From contig CM070903.1 in NCBI GenBank assembly GCA_036417435.1, positions 92,401,001 through 92,465,000 on the forward strand: a DNA stretch of 64,000 bases, written 5' to 3'. The notes below the pieces were generated by a model that worked only from the letters and a program-made list of their open reading frames with translations, was not told where the DNA came from and made no database searches. The position numbers and the translations under genes were made by a program. The number at the start of each line of letters is the position of its first letter. The stretch's first letter is position 1. This DNA comes from Inia geoffrensis (Eukaryota; Chordata; Mammalia; Artiodactyla; Iniidae). Shown piece by piece: positions 49,378 to 61,125 of this stretch.

Positions 49378-50459
49378 ATGGATCTGCCCACCAGAAAGAC
49401 AAGATCCAGTTCATCCACCAGAACACAGTCACTAGTTCCCTCCACCAGGAAGCCTACACAACCCACTGAACAAACTTTAGCCACTGGGGACAGATATCAA
49501 AAACAACGGGAACTACGAACCTGCAGCCTGCAAAAAGGAGACCCCAAACACAGTAAGCTAAGCAAAATGAGAAGACAGAAAAACACACAGCAGATGAAGG
49601 AGCAAGACAAAAAGCCACCAAACCTAACAAATGAAGAGGAAATAGGCAATCTACCTGAAAAAGAATTCAGAATAATGATAGTAAAGATGATCCAAAATCT
49701 TGGAAACAGAATAGAGAAAATGCAAGAAACATTTAACAAGGACCTAGAAGACCTAAAGATGAAACAAGAAACAATGAACAACACAAAAAATGAAATTAAA
49801 AATACTCTAGAAGGGATCAATAGCAGAGTAACTGAGGCAGAAGAAAAGATAAGTGACCTGGAAGATAAAACAGTGGAAATAACTACTGCAGAGCAGAGTA
49901 AAGAAAAAAGAATGAAAAGAACTGAGACCTGTCTCAGAGACCTCTGGGACAACATTAAATGCACCATCATTTGAATCATAAGGTTCACAGAAGGAGAAGA
50001 GAAAAAGAAATGGACTGAGAAAATATTTGAAGGGATTATAGTTGAAAACTTCCCTAATATGGGCAAGGAAATAGTTAATCAAATCCAGGAAGCACAGAGA
50101 GTCCCAAACAGGGTAAATCCAAGGAGAAACATGCCAAGACACATATTAATCAAACTGTCAAAAATTAAATACAAAGTAAACATATTAAAAGCAACAAGGG
50201 AAAAGCAACAAATAACACACATGGGAATCCCCATAAAGTTAACAGCTGATCTTTCAGCAGAAACTCTGCAAGCTAGAACGGACTCTCAGGAAATATTTAA
50301 AGTGATGAAGGAGAAAAAACCTACAAACAAGATTACTCTACCCAGCAAGGATCTCATTCAGATTTGATGGAGAAATTAAAACCTTTACAGACAAGCAAAA
50401 GCTGAGAGTTCAGCACCACCAAACCAGCTTTACAATAAATGCTAAAGGACTTTCTCTAG
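49378..50459 (+). pseudogene. L1 ORF1 (RNA-binding chaperone), copy C, nearly intact
   Basis: Begins MDLPTRKTRSSSS with a basic, Ser/Thr-rich N-terminus. A coiled coil follows from about residue 100, with the trimer motif RVTEAE (RhxxhE) near residue 157, then an RRM and C-terminal domain. The total of about 360 codons fits the family (human ORF1p 338). Two lesions are seen. TGA 49972-49974 sits where CGA (Arg) is expected, as copy B has CGC there, and this is a typical CpG-to-TpG change. A frameshift near 50350 makes the original frame stop at 50365-50367, while homology continues to TAG 50457-50459. ORF2 follows 58 bp later, as in other L1s. Confidence 0.92.
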
Positions 50460-50517
50460 GCAAGAAACACAAGAGAAGGAAAAGACCTACAATAACAAAC
50501 CCCAAACAATTAAGAAA

Positions 50518-53500
50518 ATGGGAATAGGAACATACATATCAATAATTACCTAAAATGTAAATGGATTAAATGCTCCCAGCAAAAGACACAGACTGGCTGA
50601 ATGGATACAAAAACAGGACCCACATATATGCTGACTACAAGAGACCCACTTCAGACCTAGAGACACATACAGACTGAAAGTAAGGGGATGGAAAAAGATA
50701 TTCCATGCAAATGGAAACCAAAAGAAAGCTGGAGTAGCAATTCTCATATCAGAAAAAATAGACTTTAAACTAAAGACTATGAGAAAAGACAAAGAAGGAC
50801 ACTACATAATGAGCAAGGGATCGATCCAAGAAGAAGATATAATAATTGTAAATATTTATGCACCCAACATAGGAGCACCTCAATACATAAGGCAAATACT
50901 AACAGCCATAAAAGGGGAAATTGACAGTAACACATTCATAGTAGGGGACTTTAACACCCCGCTTTCACCAATGGACAGATCATCCAAAATGAAAATAAAT
51001 AAGGAAACACAAGTGTTAAATGATACATTAAACAAGATGGACTTAATTGATATTTATAGGATATTCCATCTAAAAACAACAGAATACACATTTTTCTCAA
51101 GTGCTCAAGGAACATTCTCCAGGACAGATCATACCTTGGGTCACAAATCAAGCCTTGGTAAATTTAAGATAATTGAAATTGTATCAAGTATCTTTTCCGA
51201 CCACAATGCTATGAAACTAGATATCAATTACAGGAAACGATCTGTAAAAAATACCAACACATGGAGGCTAAACAATACACTACTTAATAACAAAGTGATC
51301 ACTGAAGAAATCAAAGAGGAAATCAGAAAATCCCTAGAACAAATGACAATGGATACACGATGATGCAAAACCTATGGGATGCAGCAAAAGCAGTTCTAAG
51401 AGGAAAGTTTATAGCAATACAATCCTACCTTAAGAAACAGGAAACACCTCGAATAAGCAACCTAACCTTGCACCTAAAGCAATTAGAAAAAGAAGAACAA
51501 AAGAAACCCAAAGTTAGCAGAAGGAAAGAAATCATAAAGATCAGACCAGAAATAAATGAAAAAGAAATGAAGGAAACGATAGCAAAGATCAATAAAACTA
51601 AAAGCTGGTTCTTTGAGAAGATAAACGAAATTGATACGCCATTAGCCAGACTCATCAAGAAAAAAAGGGAGAAGACTCAAATCAATAGAATTAGAAATGA
51701 AAAAGGAGAAGGAACAACTGACACTGCAGAAATACAAAAGATCACAGGAAATCACTACAAGCAACTCTCTGCCAATAAAATGGACAACCTGGAAGAAATG
51801 GACAAATTCTTAGAAAGGTATGACCTTCCAAGACTGAATCAGGAAGAAATAGAAAATATGAACAGACCAATCACAAGCACTGAAATTGAAACTGTGATTA
51901 AAAATCTTCCAACAAACAAAAGTACAGGACCAGATGGCTTCACAGACTAATTCTATCAAACATTTAGAGAAGACCAAACACCCATCCTTCTCAAAATCTT
52001 TAAAAATATAGCAGAGGGAGGAACACTCCCAAACTCATTCTACGAGGCCACCATCACCCTGATACCAAACCAGACAAGGATGTCACAAAGAAGGAAAACT
52101 ACAGGTCAGTATCACTGATCAACACAGATGCAAAATTTCTCTACATAATACTAGCAAACAGAATCCAACAGCACATTAAGAGGATCATACACCATGATCA
52201 GCTGGGGTTTATTCCAGGAATGCAAGGATTCCTCAATATACGCAAATCAAACAATGTGATATACCATATTAACAAATTGAAGGAGAAAAAACATATGGTC
52301 ATCTCAATAGATGCAGAGAAAGCTTTTGACAACATTCAACACCCATTTATGATAAAAACCCTGCAGAAAGTAGGCACAGAGGGAACTTTCCTCAACATAA
52401 TAAAGGCCATATATGACAAACCCACAGCCAACATCATCCTCAATGGTGAAAAACTGAAAGCATTTGCACTAAGATCAGGGACAAGGTTGCCCACTCTCAC
52501 CACTCTTATTCAACATAGTTTTGGGAGTTTTAGCCACATCAGAGAACAAAAGGAAATAAAAGGAATCCAAATTGGAAAAGAAGAAGTAAAGCTGTCACTG
52601 TTTGCAGATGACATGATACTATACATAGAGAATCCTAAAGATGCTACCAGAAAACTACTAGAGCTAACCAATGCATTTGGTAAAGTAGCAGGATAAATTA
52701 ATGCACAGAAATCTCTGGCATTCCTATACATTAATGATTAAAACTCTGAAAATGAAATCAAGAAAACACTCCCATTTACCACTGCAACAAAAAGAATAAA
52801 ATATCTAGGAATAAACCTACCTAAGGAGACAAAAGACTTGTATGCAGAAAATTATAAGACACTGATGAAAGAAATAAAGATGGTACAAATAGATGGAGGG
52901 ATATACCATGTTCTTGGATTGGAAGAATCAACATTGTGAAAATGACTCTACTACCCAAAGCAATCGACAGATTCAATGCAATCCCTGTCAAACTACCACT
53001 GGCATTTTTCACAGAACTAGAACAAAAAAATTCACAATTTGTATGGAAACACAAAAGACCCCAAATAAATAGCCGAAGCAATCTTGAGAATGAAAAACAG
53101 AGCTGGAGCAATCAGGCTCCCTGACTTCAGACTATACTACAAAGCTACAGTAATCAAGACAGTATGGTACTGGCACAAAAACGGAAAGATAGATCAATGG
53201 AACAGTATAGAAAGCCCAGAGATAAACCTACACACATATGGTCACCTTATCTTTGATAAAGGAGACAGGAATATACAGTGGAGAAAGGACAGCCTCTTCA
53301 ATAAGTGGTGCTGGGAAAACTGGACAGGTACATGTAAAAGTATGAGATTAGAACATTCCCTAACACCATACACAAAAATAAACTCAAAATGGATTAAAGA
53401 CCTAAATGTAAGGCCAGAAACTATCAAAGTCTTAGAGGACAACATAGGCAGAACACTCTATGACATAAATCACAGCAAGATCCTTTTTGACCCACCTCCT

Positions 53501-54315
53501 AGAGAAATGGAAATAAAAACAAAAATAAACAAATGGAACCTAATGAAACTTCAAAGCTTTTCCACAGCCAAGGAAACCATAAACAAGACCAAAAGACAAC
53601 ACTCAGAATGGGAGAAAATATTTGCAAATGAAGCAACTGACAAAGGATTAATCTCCAAAATTTACAAGCAGCTCATGCAGCTCAATAACAACAACAAAAA
53701 ACCCTATCCGAAAATGGGCAGAAGACCTAAATAGACATTTCTCCAAAGAAGATATACAGAGTGCCAACAAACACATGAAAGAATGCTCAACATCATTAAT
53801 CCTTAGAGAAATGCAAATCAAAACTACGATGAGATATCTCACACCAATCAGAATGGCCATCATGAAAAAATGTAGAAACAATAAATGCTGGAGAGGGTGT
53901 GGAGAAAAGGGAACCCTCTTGCACTGCTGGTAGGAATGTGAATTGGTATAGCCACTATGGAGAATAGTATGGAGGTTCCTTAAAAAACTACAAATAGAAC
54001 TACCATATGGCCCAGCAATCCCATTACTGGGCATATACCCTGAGAAAACCATAATTCAAAAAGAGTCATGTACCAAAATGTTCATTGCAGCTCTATTTAC
54101 AATAGCCAGAAGATGGAAACAACCTAAGTGTCCATCATTGGATTAATGGATAATGAGGATGCAGCACATATATATAATGGAATATTACTCAGCCATAAAA
54201 AGAAATGAAATTATCTGTATTGAGGTGGATGGACCTAGAGTCTGTTATACAGAGTGAAGTAAGTCAGAAAGAGAAAGACAAATACTGTATGCTAACACAT
54301 ATGTATGGAATATAA
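50518..54315 (+). pseudogene. L1 ORF2 (endonuclease/reverse transcriptase), copy C
   Basis: ATG 50518 opens MGIGTYISIIT, then a TAA appears at about 50551 and a TGA near 50632. The same frame is open at 50779-51363 with GDFN and SDHNAM (late endonuclease catalytic motifs). Frameshifts lie near 51355 and 52069, with a stop at 51948-51950. 52220-52696 holds RT motif A (SIDAEKAFD) and the FADDM active-site box, both with catalytic Asp retained. 53084-53734 and the following sequence hold the C-terminal region with [15 protein letters not shown]. Homology ends at TAA 54313-54315. The full span of about 3.8 kb equals the family's usual length. No lesion is shared with the triple-stop set of copies A and B. 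Confidence 0.93.
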
Positions 54316-54688
54316 GAAAAAAAATGTTATGAAGAGCCTAGGGGTAATACAGGAATAAAGACACAGACATACTAGAGAATAGACTTGAGTATATGGGGAG
54401 GGGGAAGGGTAAGCTGTGAGAAAGTGAGAGAGTGGCATGGACATATACACACTACCAAAAGTAAAATAGATAGCTGTGGGAAGCAGCCGCATAGCACAGG
54501 GAGATCAACTCGGTGCTTTGTGATCACCTAGAGGGGTGGGATAGGGAGGGTGGGAGGGAGGGGGACGCAGGAGGGAAGAGATACGGGAACATATGTATAT
54601 GTATAACTGATTCACTTTGTTATAAAGCAGAAACTAACACACCATTGTAAAGCAATTATACTGCAATAAAGATGTAAAAAAAAAAAAA
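54316..54688 (+). other. L1 copy C 3'UTR, G-rich tract and poly(A)
   Basis: Non-coding 3' end: G-rich runs at 54397-54411 and especially 54533-54564 (six G runs of three or more), which can form a G-quadruplex. Then 'cattgtaaagcaattatact' and an AATAAA signal (54665-54670) precede the A tail. Confidence 0.85.
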
Positions 54689-54697
54689 TAATGAACT
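54684..54697. repeat. 3' target-site duplication of L1 copy C
   Basis: 'aaaaataatgaact' matches 47631-47645 except for one missing T. The left edge merges with the A tail. Confidence 0.8.
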
Positions 54698-55333
54698 CAT
54701 AAAATAGCCTCCAATTCAGGTTCAGTTCTAATATTGGATGAGCTTGGGAATTATGCATAATTAAATTTTTATGGCAGACAATTATTATGAATTATGTCAA
54801 TGATGTCTGATAAATTCTCTTTTTTTACTTTTTAATATATTTATTTATTTATTTTTGAGAACTACAAATTCACAGTACAGTATGGCTGGAACAAATACCA
54901 TAGATGTGTCTATATAATTATGGACTATGTTACCATATAGTGGAGGCTAGAGATAAGCAGGATTCAAATGAAAAGGACCTTGTTTACCAACTTGAGAAGT
55001 TTGAGTCATTTTAGTAAGCAGTGGGGAGCCATTCAAAGACTGCAGATACATCATTTACAATGATCACTCCGAGAGGAGTTTCTCAAAAAGGATTGAAGGA
55101 GACCCAGACAAGAGCCAGAAAGTAAGGTAGGCCTGCTTGATTCAAAGAATTGCTCCATAGCAATCAGTTAATTGTTATGATGTAAGCATGATTTTCTTTC
55201 TTAAAAAGCAATCATCTGTCACATTAATTTTGTCAATTTGCTTTTTATTGGCTTTGTAGTTTTACTTTTATTTAATATATAAATTACACTTGGTTTTATA
55301 TTTTCCCTACTGGTTCCCATTCAGTGCCTCATA

Positions 55334-55334
<1 letters not shown>
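54698..55334. other. Non-coding; includes (TTTA)n and an old repeat piece
   Basis: (TTTA)n lies at about 54836-54857. About 54960-55110 ('aagcagtggggagccattca', 'acaatgatcactccgag') looks like an old unnamed mammalian repeat. No gene seen. Confidence 0.45.

Positions 55335-55388
<54 letters not shown>
55335..55388. repeat. (CA)n microsatellite, long and pure
   Basis: About 27 uninterrupted CA units, the longest in the window, likely polymorphic. Confidence 0.97.
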
Positions 55389-55392
<4 letters not shown>

Positions 55393-57354
55393 CCTGTAAG
55401 TTAAAGATCAATTGTACCTGAAAACTTTACATATATTAAGAAGATAGAATATACTTTCCAATCCAAACTCAATCTAGCACCATGATTATAAGTGTCCAGG
55501 AATCGAAGGATATAAGTTAGGAAGGTTTGAATAAGAAAGAGAAGTCAGTCCATGAGAAGCTTATCTCCTGCCACCAAAATAAACTAGATTTTCAAATGAT
55601 GTTCCTTAAATTCTCAGAATTTTCTACTGGACTTTTAGCCTTAGAATGCCAGGAGCTGCACCAAGAAATTACTATACCCCAGTAGAGTGCAACACATGAT
55701 AATATATTCCTACTTCAAATAGAACCAGTTGAATCTCAGAATGAGATATGTATGATATATGTGGATTTATACATATGTGTGTGTACCTACATATACATAG
55801 TTTTAAATATAAATCTTCTGTGTAAACTGATCTCTAATAAAGAGATGAGTTATGACTTCAACAAATAACTAACATTTTAAGGCAAGATTTAAAAAAAAAA
55901 AAAGAAACCACCCAGGCACTAATAAAAAATGTCTCTGACTAGGACAGAATTGGTTGGTCTATTTAAAGCAAAATGTTTCATCTTTTCCATAGTATGTATA
56001 GAAAAATTTAATATTAGCACACCAGAGTAAACACATGAGACTGCTTCTGGCCAGAGGTGACAAATGAGGATTTCTGGCATCTTAGGTTCCAAGTGACCCC
56101 TGAGTGCTGGGACATCAATAACTCGTATATTTATGTACCCATTTTGGCCTACTGATGTGTCTTGTTATTTCAGTTGGGAAGCTCTGCCTTAAGGGACACT
56201 CAAGAGCTGAGAAAGCAGGCCATGCCAGGAATCTGCTGACTTTAGGGAAAGGATGTTTGCTGCATACAAGTTGCTTGGCTTATCTAACTCTAAGTTAATA
56301 AAATTGCTCATGCCTCTAGCAGATGAGTCACACACAAGACGGCAATAATTTTCCATTCAAATGCCAAGTGCTTGATTGAAAATGGCTGCTTGGAGAATTT
56401 TGTTGAGAAACATTCTCAAGCTTTGTCTAGGTCCAGTCAGATATAATGCTGGATTGATTAATGACATCAACCATGGGTGCAGTAGGAGAGAGTAGCATTA
56501 TTAGCTGACCCAGGCCATAGGTGGATTGTACAACATATTCTCTGCAACCCTTTCTTTGAAACTATTTTATGAATTGAACCATTGAATCTTTATATCCTAG
56601 ATTTGTTGTATGGTTTTGTTTACAAATAATTTAGGTGACAAACCTACCATAATCTTTTGTTGTAAATCTCTGTCTGATTCCATGCTTTTCATGTAGTTGC
56701 CTATTTTTATTGATTTATCTCTTTCTATTGATCAGGTAATCTCTAGTTGATTTTATTCCCATTTATCTTTGACATTAAAGTAGAATTTAATAAGCAACCT
56801 CACAACGGGACACTGATGAACATAGCCTTGGTCCTAGAGGAAGCTGGATGTGTACACTTTTCCTGTGAGCTCTGCACAGGAGTTTCTGTAACACAAAAGA
56901 GATCCCTAGACCAGTGTTGATGAACCCTTGGTTCTATGCTCATTGACTCAGAAAGACTTATAGTAATACCGTGAAAATTACCCATCTCTGTGATTTAGGA
57001 GAAGCAGATCAAATTATCAGTGATGAAATAAAGTCCGAGAATTTGTAGGAATAATGCAGACTAATCAGATTTTTTTTCTTTCCAAATCCACATATGTAAT
57101 CTTCTTTCAAGTATTTATTTAATGCTCAGTCCAGTCCTCTTTCATGTAAAGAAAGGGAATAATATTTCATTGATTTGAAAATATGAAAAATCAGCCATCT
57201 TATCTTTCAAATAAAAATAACTTTGCTTCTAACATGGTTGGTATCTGGAACATATCATTGACAGCCCAGAATACCTTCTCTTCAGAGATTTATTACTTTT
57301 TATGCTGAATTAGCTGCTAGGGCATTACTATATAGAGCCAGATGAAAAAATAAA
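55389..57354. other. Non-coding
   Basis: No gene or clear transposon. About 56230-56520 looks like unique sequence without repeat features, with ATGAGTCA (AP-1-type) near 56323 and several TAAT cores. Confidence 0.45.
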
Positions 57355-57700
57355 AAAAGATGGATACACCAATAGGAAAATGGGCAAAGAAATGAACAGT
57401 CTATTCATAGAACAAGAAATACAAATGGCTAATAAATTTAAACAGTCCACCTTGCTAGTCATCAAAGAAATGCATATTAAAGTGAAACATCTTTGGAAAT
57501 GTTTAAAATAAAATGATATTGGGATTCAGGGGAGCAGGTGCTCTCCCACAGGGGTATAATCTCTCCTAGAGGCTAAGTTGACAATATGTATCAATATTTT
57601 TATGGGTCATATACTTCCACCCAGCAGTTCCTTTACTGAAAATGTATCCTAAGAAAACTTTCCCCAAAGCCCTGGCTTATAATATTCTTAGTTGTCTCTT
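57355..57700 (+). mobile_element. Ancient L1 ORF2 3' fragment
   Basis: Order matches the end of L1 ORF2: 'aaaatgggcaaagaaatgaa', 'gaaatacaaatggctaata', 'atcaaagaaatgcatatta', later 'cacccagcagttcctttact' and 'gaaaatgtatcctaagaaaa'. Highly diverged and truncated. Confidence 0.65.
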
Positions 57701-60267
57701 TAAAAGTGACTTAGCCTTAAAGCAGGTTATAGAGTTTGGAAACATCACATTGTGAACTACTCAGCGCTTTCCTCGTGTGAGCACTTGAGCTGAGAAGGGA
57801 TACTGGAGGATGGTGGAGAATAGGGGCAACGAGTGCTTGGAAAGGGTAGAAACAAAAAAAAGTAGCAGAAGCATCAAGGACTAAGAAGAAAAGTGTCATG
57901 GACTTCAACCTCACAATCCTGCTGAGGATCAGATCTGGGGCTATCCTCTGGCTCCCTTCTTTGTCTCTCATTAGTGTCTTTCTCCTGTCCCATCACTAGG
58001 AAGTCTAATTGGCATGTGCTTCCGCTGCACAGAGAAGTGGTCCTCAGTGGCAGAGCTCGGTCTACATCACTGCTAAACAAGCAACACTTGTTACATACTT
58101 CCCCTCACTCCAATTGAATAAACTTTCTCACTTAAATATTTAACAAGACATAAAGTTATAATTTTGCTTGTTTGAGAGGGTGATACCTTCAAGAACATCC
58201 AGTTCAACACTTTTGTGAGTCAGAAACAAGACTAAAGAGGTAAACTGGCTTGACTATCATTACACAGCTGGTTGTAATAACACGGGAAGGGTTTCAACCT
58301 GAGTGTTCAGGGAAACGCTTAGTCAAATCCCCCCACAGAGAACAAAAGCCCCCTAACCTTCACTGTAAAGTTAATGCATTGCCCCTTTCTCATGGGTTGT
58401 GAGACTGTAAACAGTAAATTGTGACTTCTGTCCCTATACTTACGTAAGTCACGTGAAGGTATGTGTGCACGTTGCCCAGAAAGTTAAAGTGTACAAGTTA
58501 CAGCAAATGGAATATGTGATGTCACAGAATTCTCATGAGGATCACTCTATCCAGGAATTATACTTGCTTAATGGTTTCATGTTGTCGTTAGAGACTAAGG
58601 AAGGATTTGTCCCACCCAGTGAATCTGCTTTCAACCAGGTAATAAAGTATGACTGGATGTCACTACCGTTCAGCATTTCTGTCCTGAGGAGAAATCAACA
58701 AGATCAGAAATACACATGCATCCCATGACGGTGTGACCCCATCATGACCTTAAAGACGGGGCTGTGGGCAAACCTTTCTGGTATAGCTGTGCCCCACACA
58801 CTCCTATACACACCTCTCCAAAACAGAGAGAATTTATAACTGCTTAGAAATAGAGAAAAGGATTTAGAAATGGAGGAGGGAAGGATGAAAGCATCTCCCT
58901 AACAGAAGACTAAAACTAGAATGAACAGTGCATATAGCTTAGCGCTGTCTTGGATAATGAATAAATAATATAGAATAATCATTTGACTAACAGCTATGTC
59001 TTTGTGTCCCAAAACTTACATCTCAGAGCTTAACAAAAGGATTTTAAGCTAGACCTACTGTCCTGGATATTTACAATGTGCTTGGATCAATAGGTTTAGA
59101 AGAATAATTCAAGATAAAGTTAATTCAGATGAAACTTGGATTCTACTTGGAAGCCTTTTCTGAATTTTGAGGGGTCCACTCTGGTATTTTCATGTCATGT
59201 TTAACCTCAGAACCATCACAGCTTCTCGTCAGGTCTCCAGGATTTCTTTTCCCTCTTACTTTGCACAGACATGCTCATGTAAACCTTTCAATGCTCAAGG
59301 AGGTAAGGAAGGCAAGGGTTGCAAGTCAGGTGGCTTGAGTACAATAAGAATGCTGAACTGGACTAAGTAGATAATTGAGGTTTCTGCTTCATGAAGTAGT
59401 GATCACTCTTAATGCCAAGATGATATGCACATGCCATTGAGTGGCAAGGCATTATAATATTTTTTAAAAACATGTAGGATGGGTCTCAAATGCAGTCAAT
59501 AAATGTAATCACACGCCTGGAATTCTGGCTCCTCTAGAGCATAACTATATTTGCTTTGGGATTTAGAGCAAGGAGAAAAATAATCTATTTGGTGATGTTT
59601 GCTTTAATCTACCTGGTCTAATGACTGTAAGTCCCAAGTTCATACTGGAGAAGTATTATTTATCCAGAAGAAAAGAAGGAAATAAAATGTTAGTGTTGTA
59701 TCTTTTGAAAACAAAAAGATGAAAGGGGGTTTACATGTAAGTGTCTTTGTGTGTGATTTTTTAATGCACTGAACATTACTTATCAAATATTGGTCATATT
59801 AGAATCTTGCCAGTTTTGTAGCAAGATCACAATACCTAAGATTAAGAGAATAAGAAATCAGACACTGCAATGCCTCTTAAAGTTCTACAAATGACGTTAT
59901 GAGGTATAATCTGGTATGCAGAAGGCATACTTTTAAAATAAAAGAATTCATTATAAAAGATGTATTTCAGGTGTTTTTTCTTGGTTGCCTATGGCCCAAG
60001 GGAGTTTACTTCCAAAATGAAAGTCTTCTCTAACTTCTGACTGAGGGGTAAAAGGTGAAACCCATTCACCCAGTTTTGGGAGGCCCAGAAGTAAGCGGCT
60101 TTTTTTTCTTTTCAGTAGGGAATATTTCTTCAGGTGACAGAGGGAAAAGCATATATCAGAGGAAAAACCAATTGTTCAATGAATCATTTAATAGTCCTTG
60201 AGCTGAAGATTACTAACCTTCAGACCAATATCATAGCTGGCTGAATTTCATAAAATCAAGTCAAATG
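57701..60267. other. Non-coding
   Basis: No gene recognised. The plus-strand frame 58453-58728 (91 codons) is among the longer frames outside transposons, but has no domain or signal I recognise. Minus-strand frames at 57717-58080 are likewise unsupported. Confidence 0.4.
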
Positions 60268-60330
60268 AATTTGGCAAATACATATTGAACTCCTACTGTG
60301 TACCAGGTGATAGAGTAGGCCCTAGTCTAA
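60268..60330. mobile_element. Possible MIR/L2 scrap
   Basis: 'tattgaactcctactgtgta' then 'ccaggtgatagagtag' resembles the 'actgtgtgccaggcactg' block of MIR/L2 elements. Too short to assign firmly. Confidence 0.4.
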
Positions 60331-60540
60331 AAGAGGCTGGTTACAGGTTCAGTAGTTAAATACTACTAAACTCTGGAAACAAACTGACCTCTTCATGTAT
60401 CTGAGCTTAACAGAGTCTTCTCAAGATGTTAACATTTCATGTTTGAAGAAAGAAAAAGACTACATAGATTTGAAAAACATATTTAGAATATGTTTGCCAA
60501 AAGATAGAAAACCACTAATATAGTTGTCATCAGAATTATG

Positions 60541-60840
60541 CAGTAACAATAATTATACTGCTAACATTTATTAAGAGTTGTGCTAGATCCTGGGCTAAAT
60601 GTTTTATATGACTTATTTAGTCTCCACATTAGCCCTTTGAGTAAGGTAATATTGAAAACATAGTATTATACATAAAATAGTATATAGCACAGAAAATTTT
60701 CAATCAGTAATGAATGGATAAATTATCCCCATTTAAAAAGGAGGAAACTGACTTAGTGGTCTCTCTTGGTCAAAGTCACTCAGCTTGCAAGAGTTCAAGC
60801 TTTAGTTTAGTGTGGTAAACACCGTGTTAGAACCATACAC
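60541..60840 (-). mobile_element. MIR SINE (reverse)
   Basis: Reverse MIR: 'ctaacatttattaagagttg', 'cctgggctaaatgttttata', 'attatccccatttaaaaagg', 'aggaaactgacttagtgg', 'gtcaaagtcactcagcttgc'. About 65 bp of unrelated AT-rich sequence (about 60660-60722) interrupts it. Confidence 0.75.
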
Positions 60841-60959
60841 TTATTCACATGGGAGTAGAGAGAAAGGCTCCCTAATCTAGACTGGGGAGAAGGAGGAGGT
60901 CATGAAGAAGATGAAATTTCATATTGCTTTTCCCCAAAGCAGGAAATCTGTGCATTTAT

Positions 60960-61125
60960 TACACTGTGTTCTGATGGTCTGCTGGTATGTCATCTTCCCT
61001 AATTAAACTGTCAGTCCCCTGAAGCCTTTAATATGTCTTAATCCATCTTTATTTTTTAGTGCATTGGGTCATATCTTATACAGTGTAGGTAATAGAAAAG
61101 GTTTTGCTGACTGGATAAATGACCA
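60960..61125 (+). mobile_element. L2 LINE 3'-end fragment
   Basis: 'actgtcagtcccctgaagcc' (compare the L2 block 'gtaagctccatgagggcag'), then 'agtgcattgggtcatatct' and 'gctgactggataaatga'. Moderately diverged. Confidence 0.5.

Larger units (their letters stand above)
47646..54688 (+). mobile_element. Full-length LINE-1 copy C
   Basis: A complete 7.04-kb L1: GC- and CpG-rich 5'UTR (47646-49377), ORF1 (49378-50459), short spacer, ORF2 (50518-54315), 3'UTR with G-rich tracts, and AATAAA-containing 'gcaataaagatgt' followed by the poly(A). It is bounded by target duplications at 47631-47645 and about 54684-54697. The 3'UTR differs from copy A, so it is a separate and probably younger subfamily. 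Both ORFs are broken, so it is not autonomous now. It is collinear from end to end and much less decayed than the ancient LINE fragments. Confidence 0.96.

Noticed and set aside
50518..54315. Copy C as an active L1
   Set aside because: ORF2 has at least three premature stops and several frameshifts, and ORF1 has a stop and a frameshift. Catalytic motifs survive, but in separate frames.
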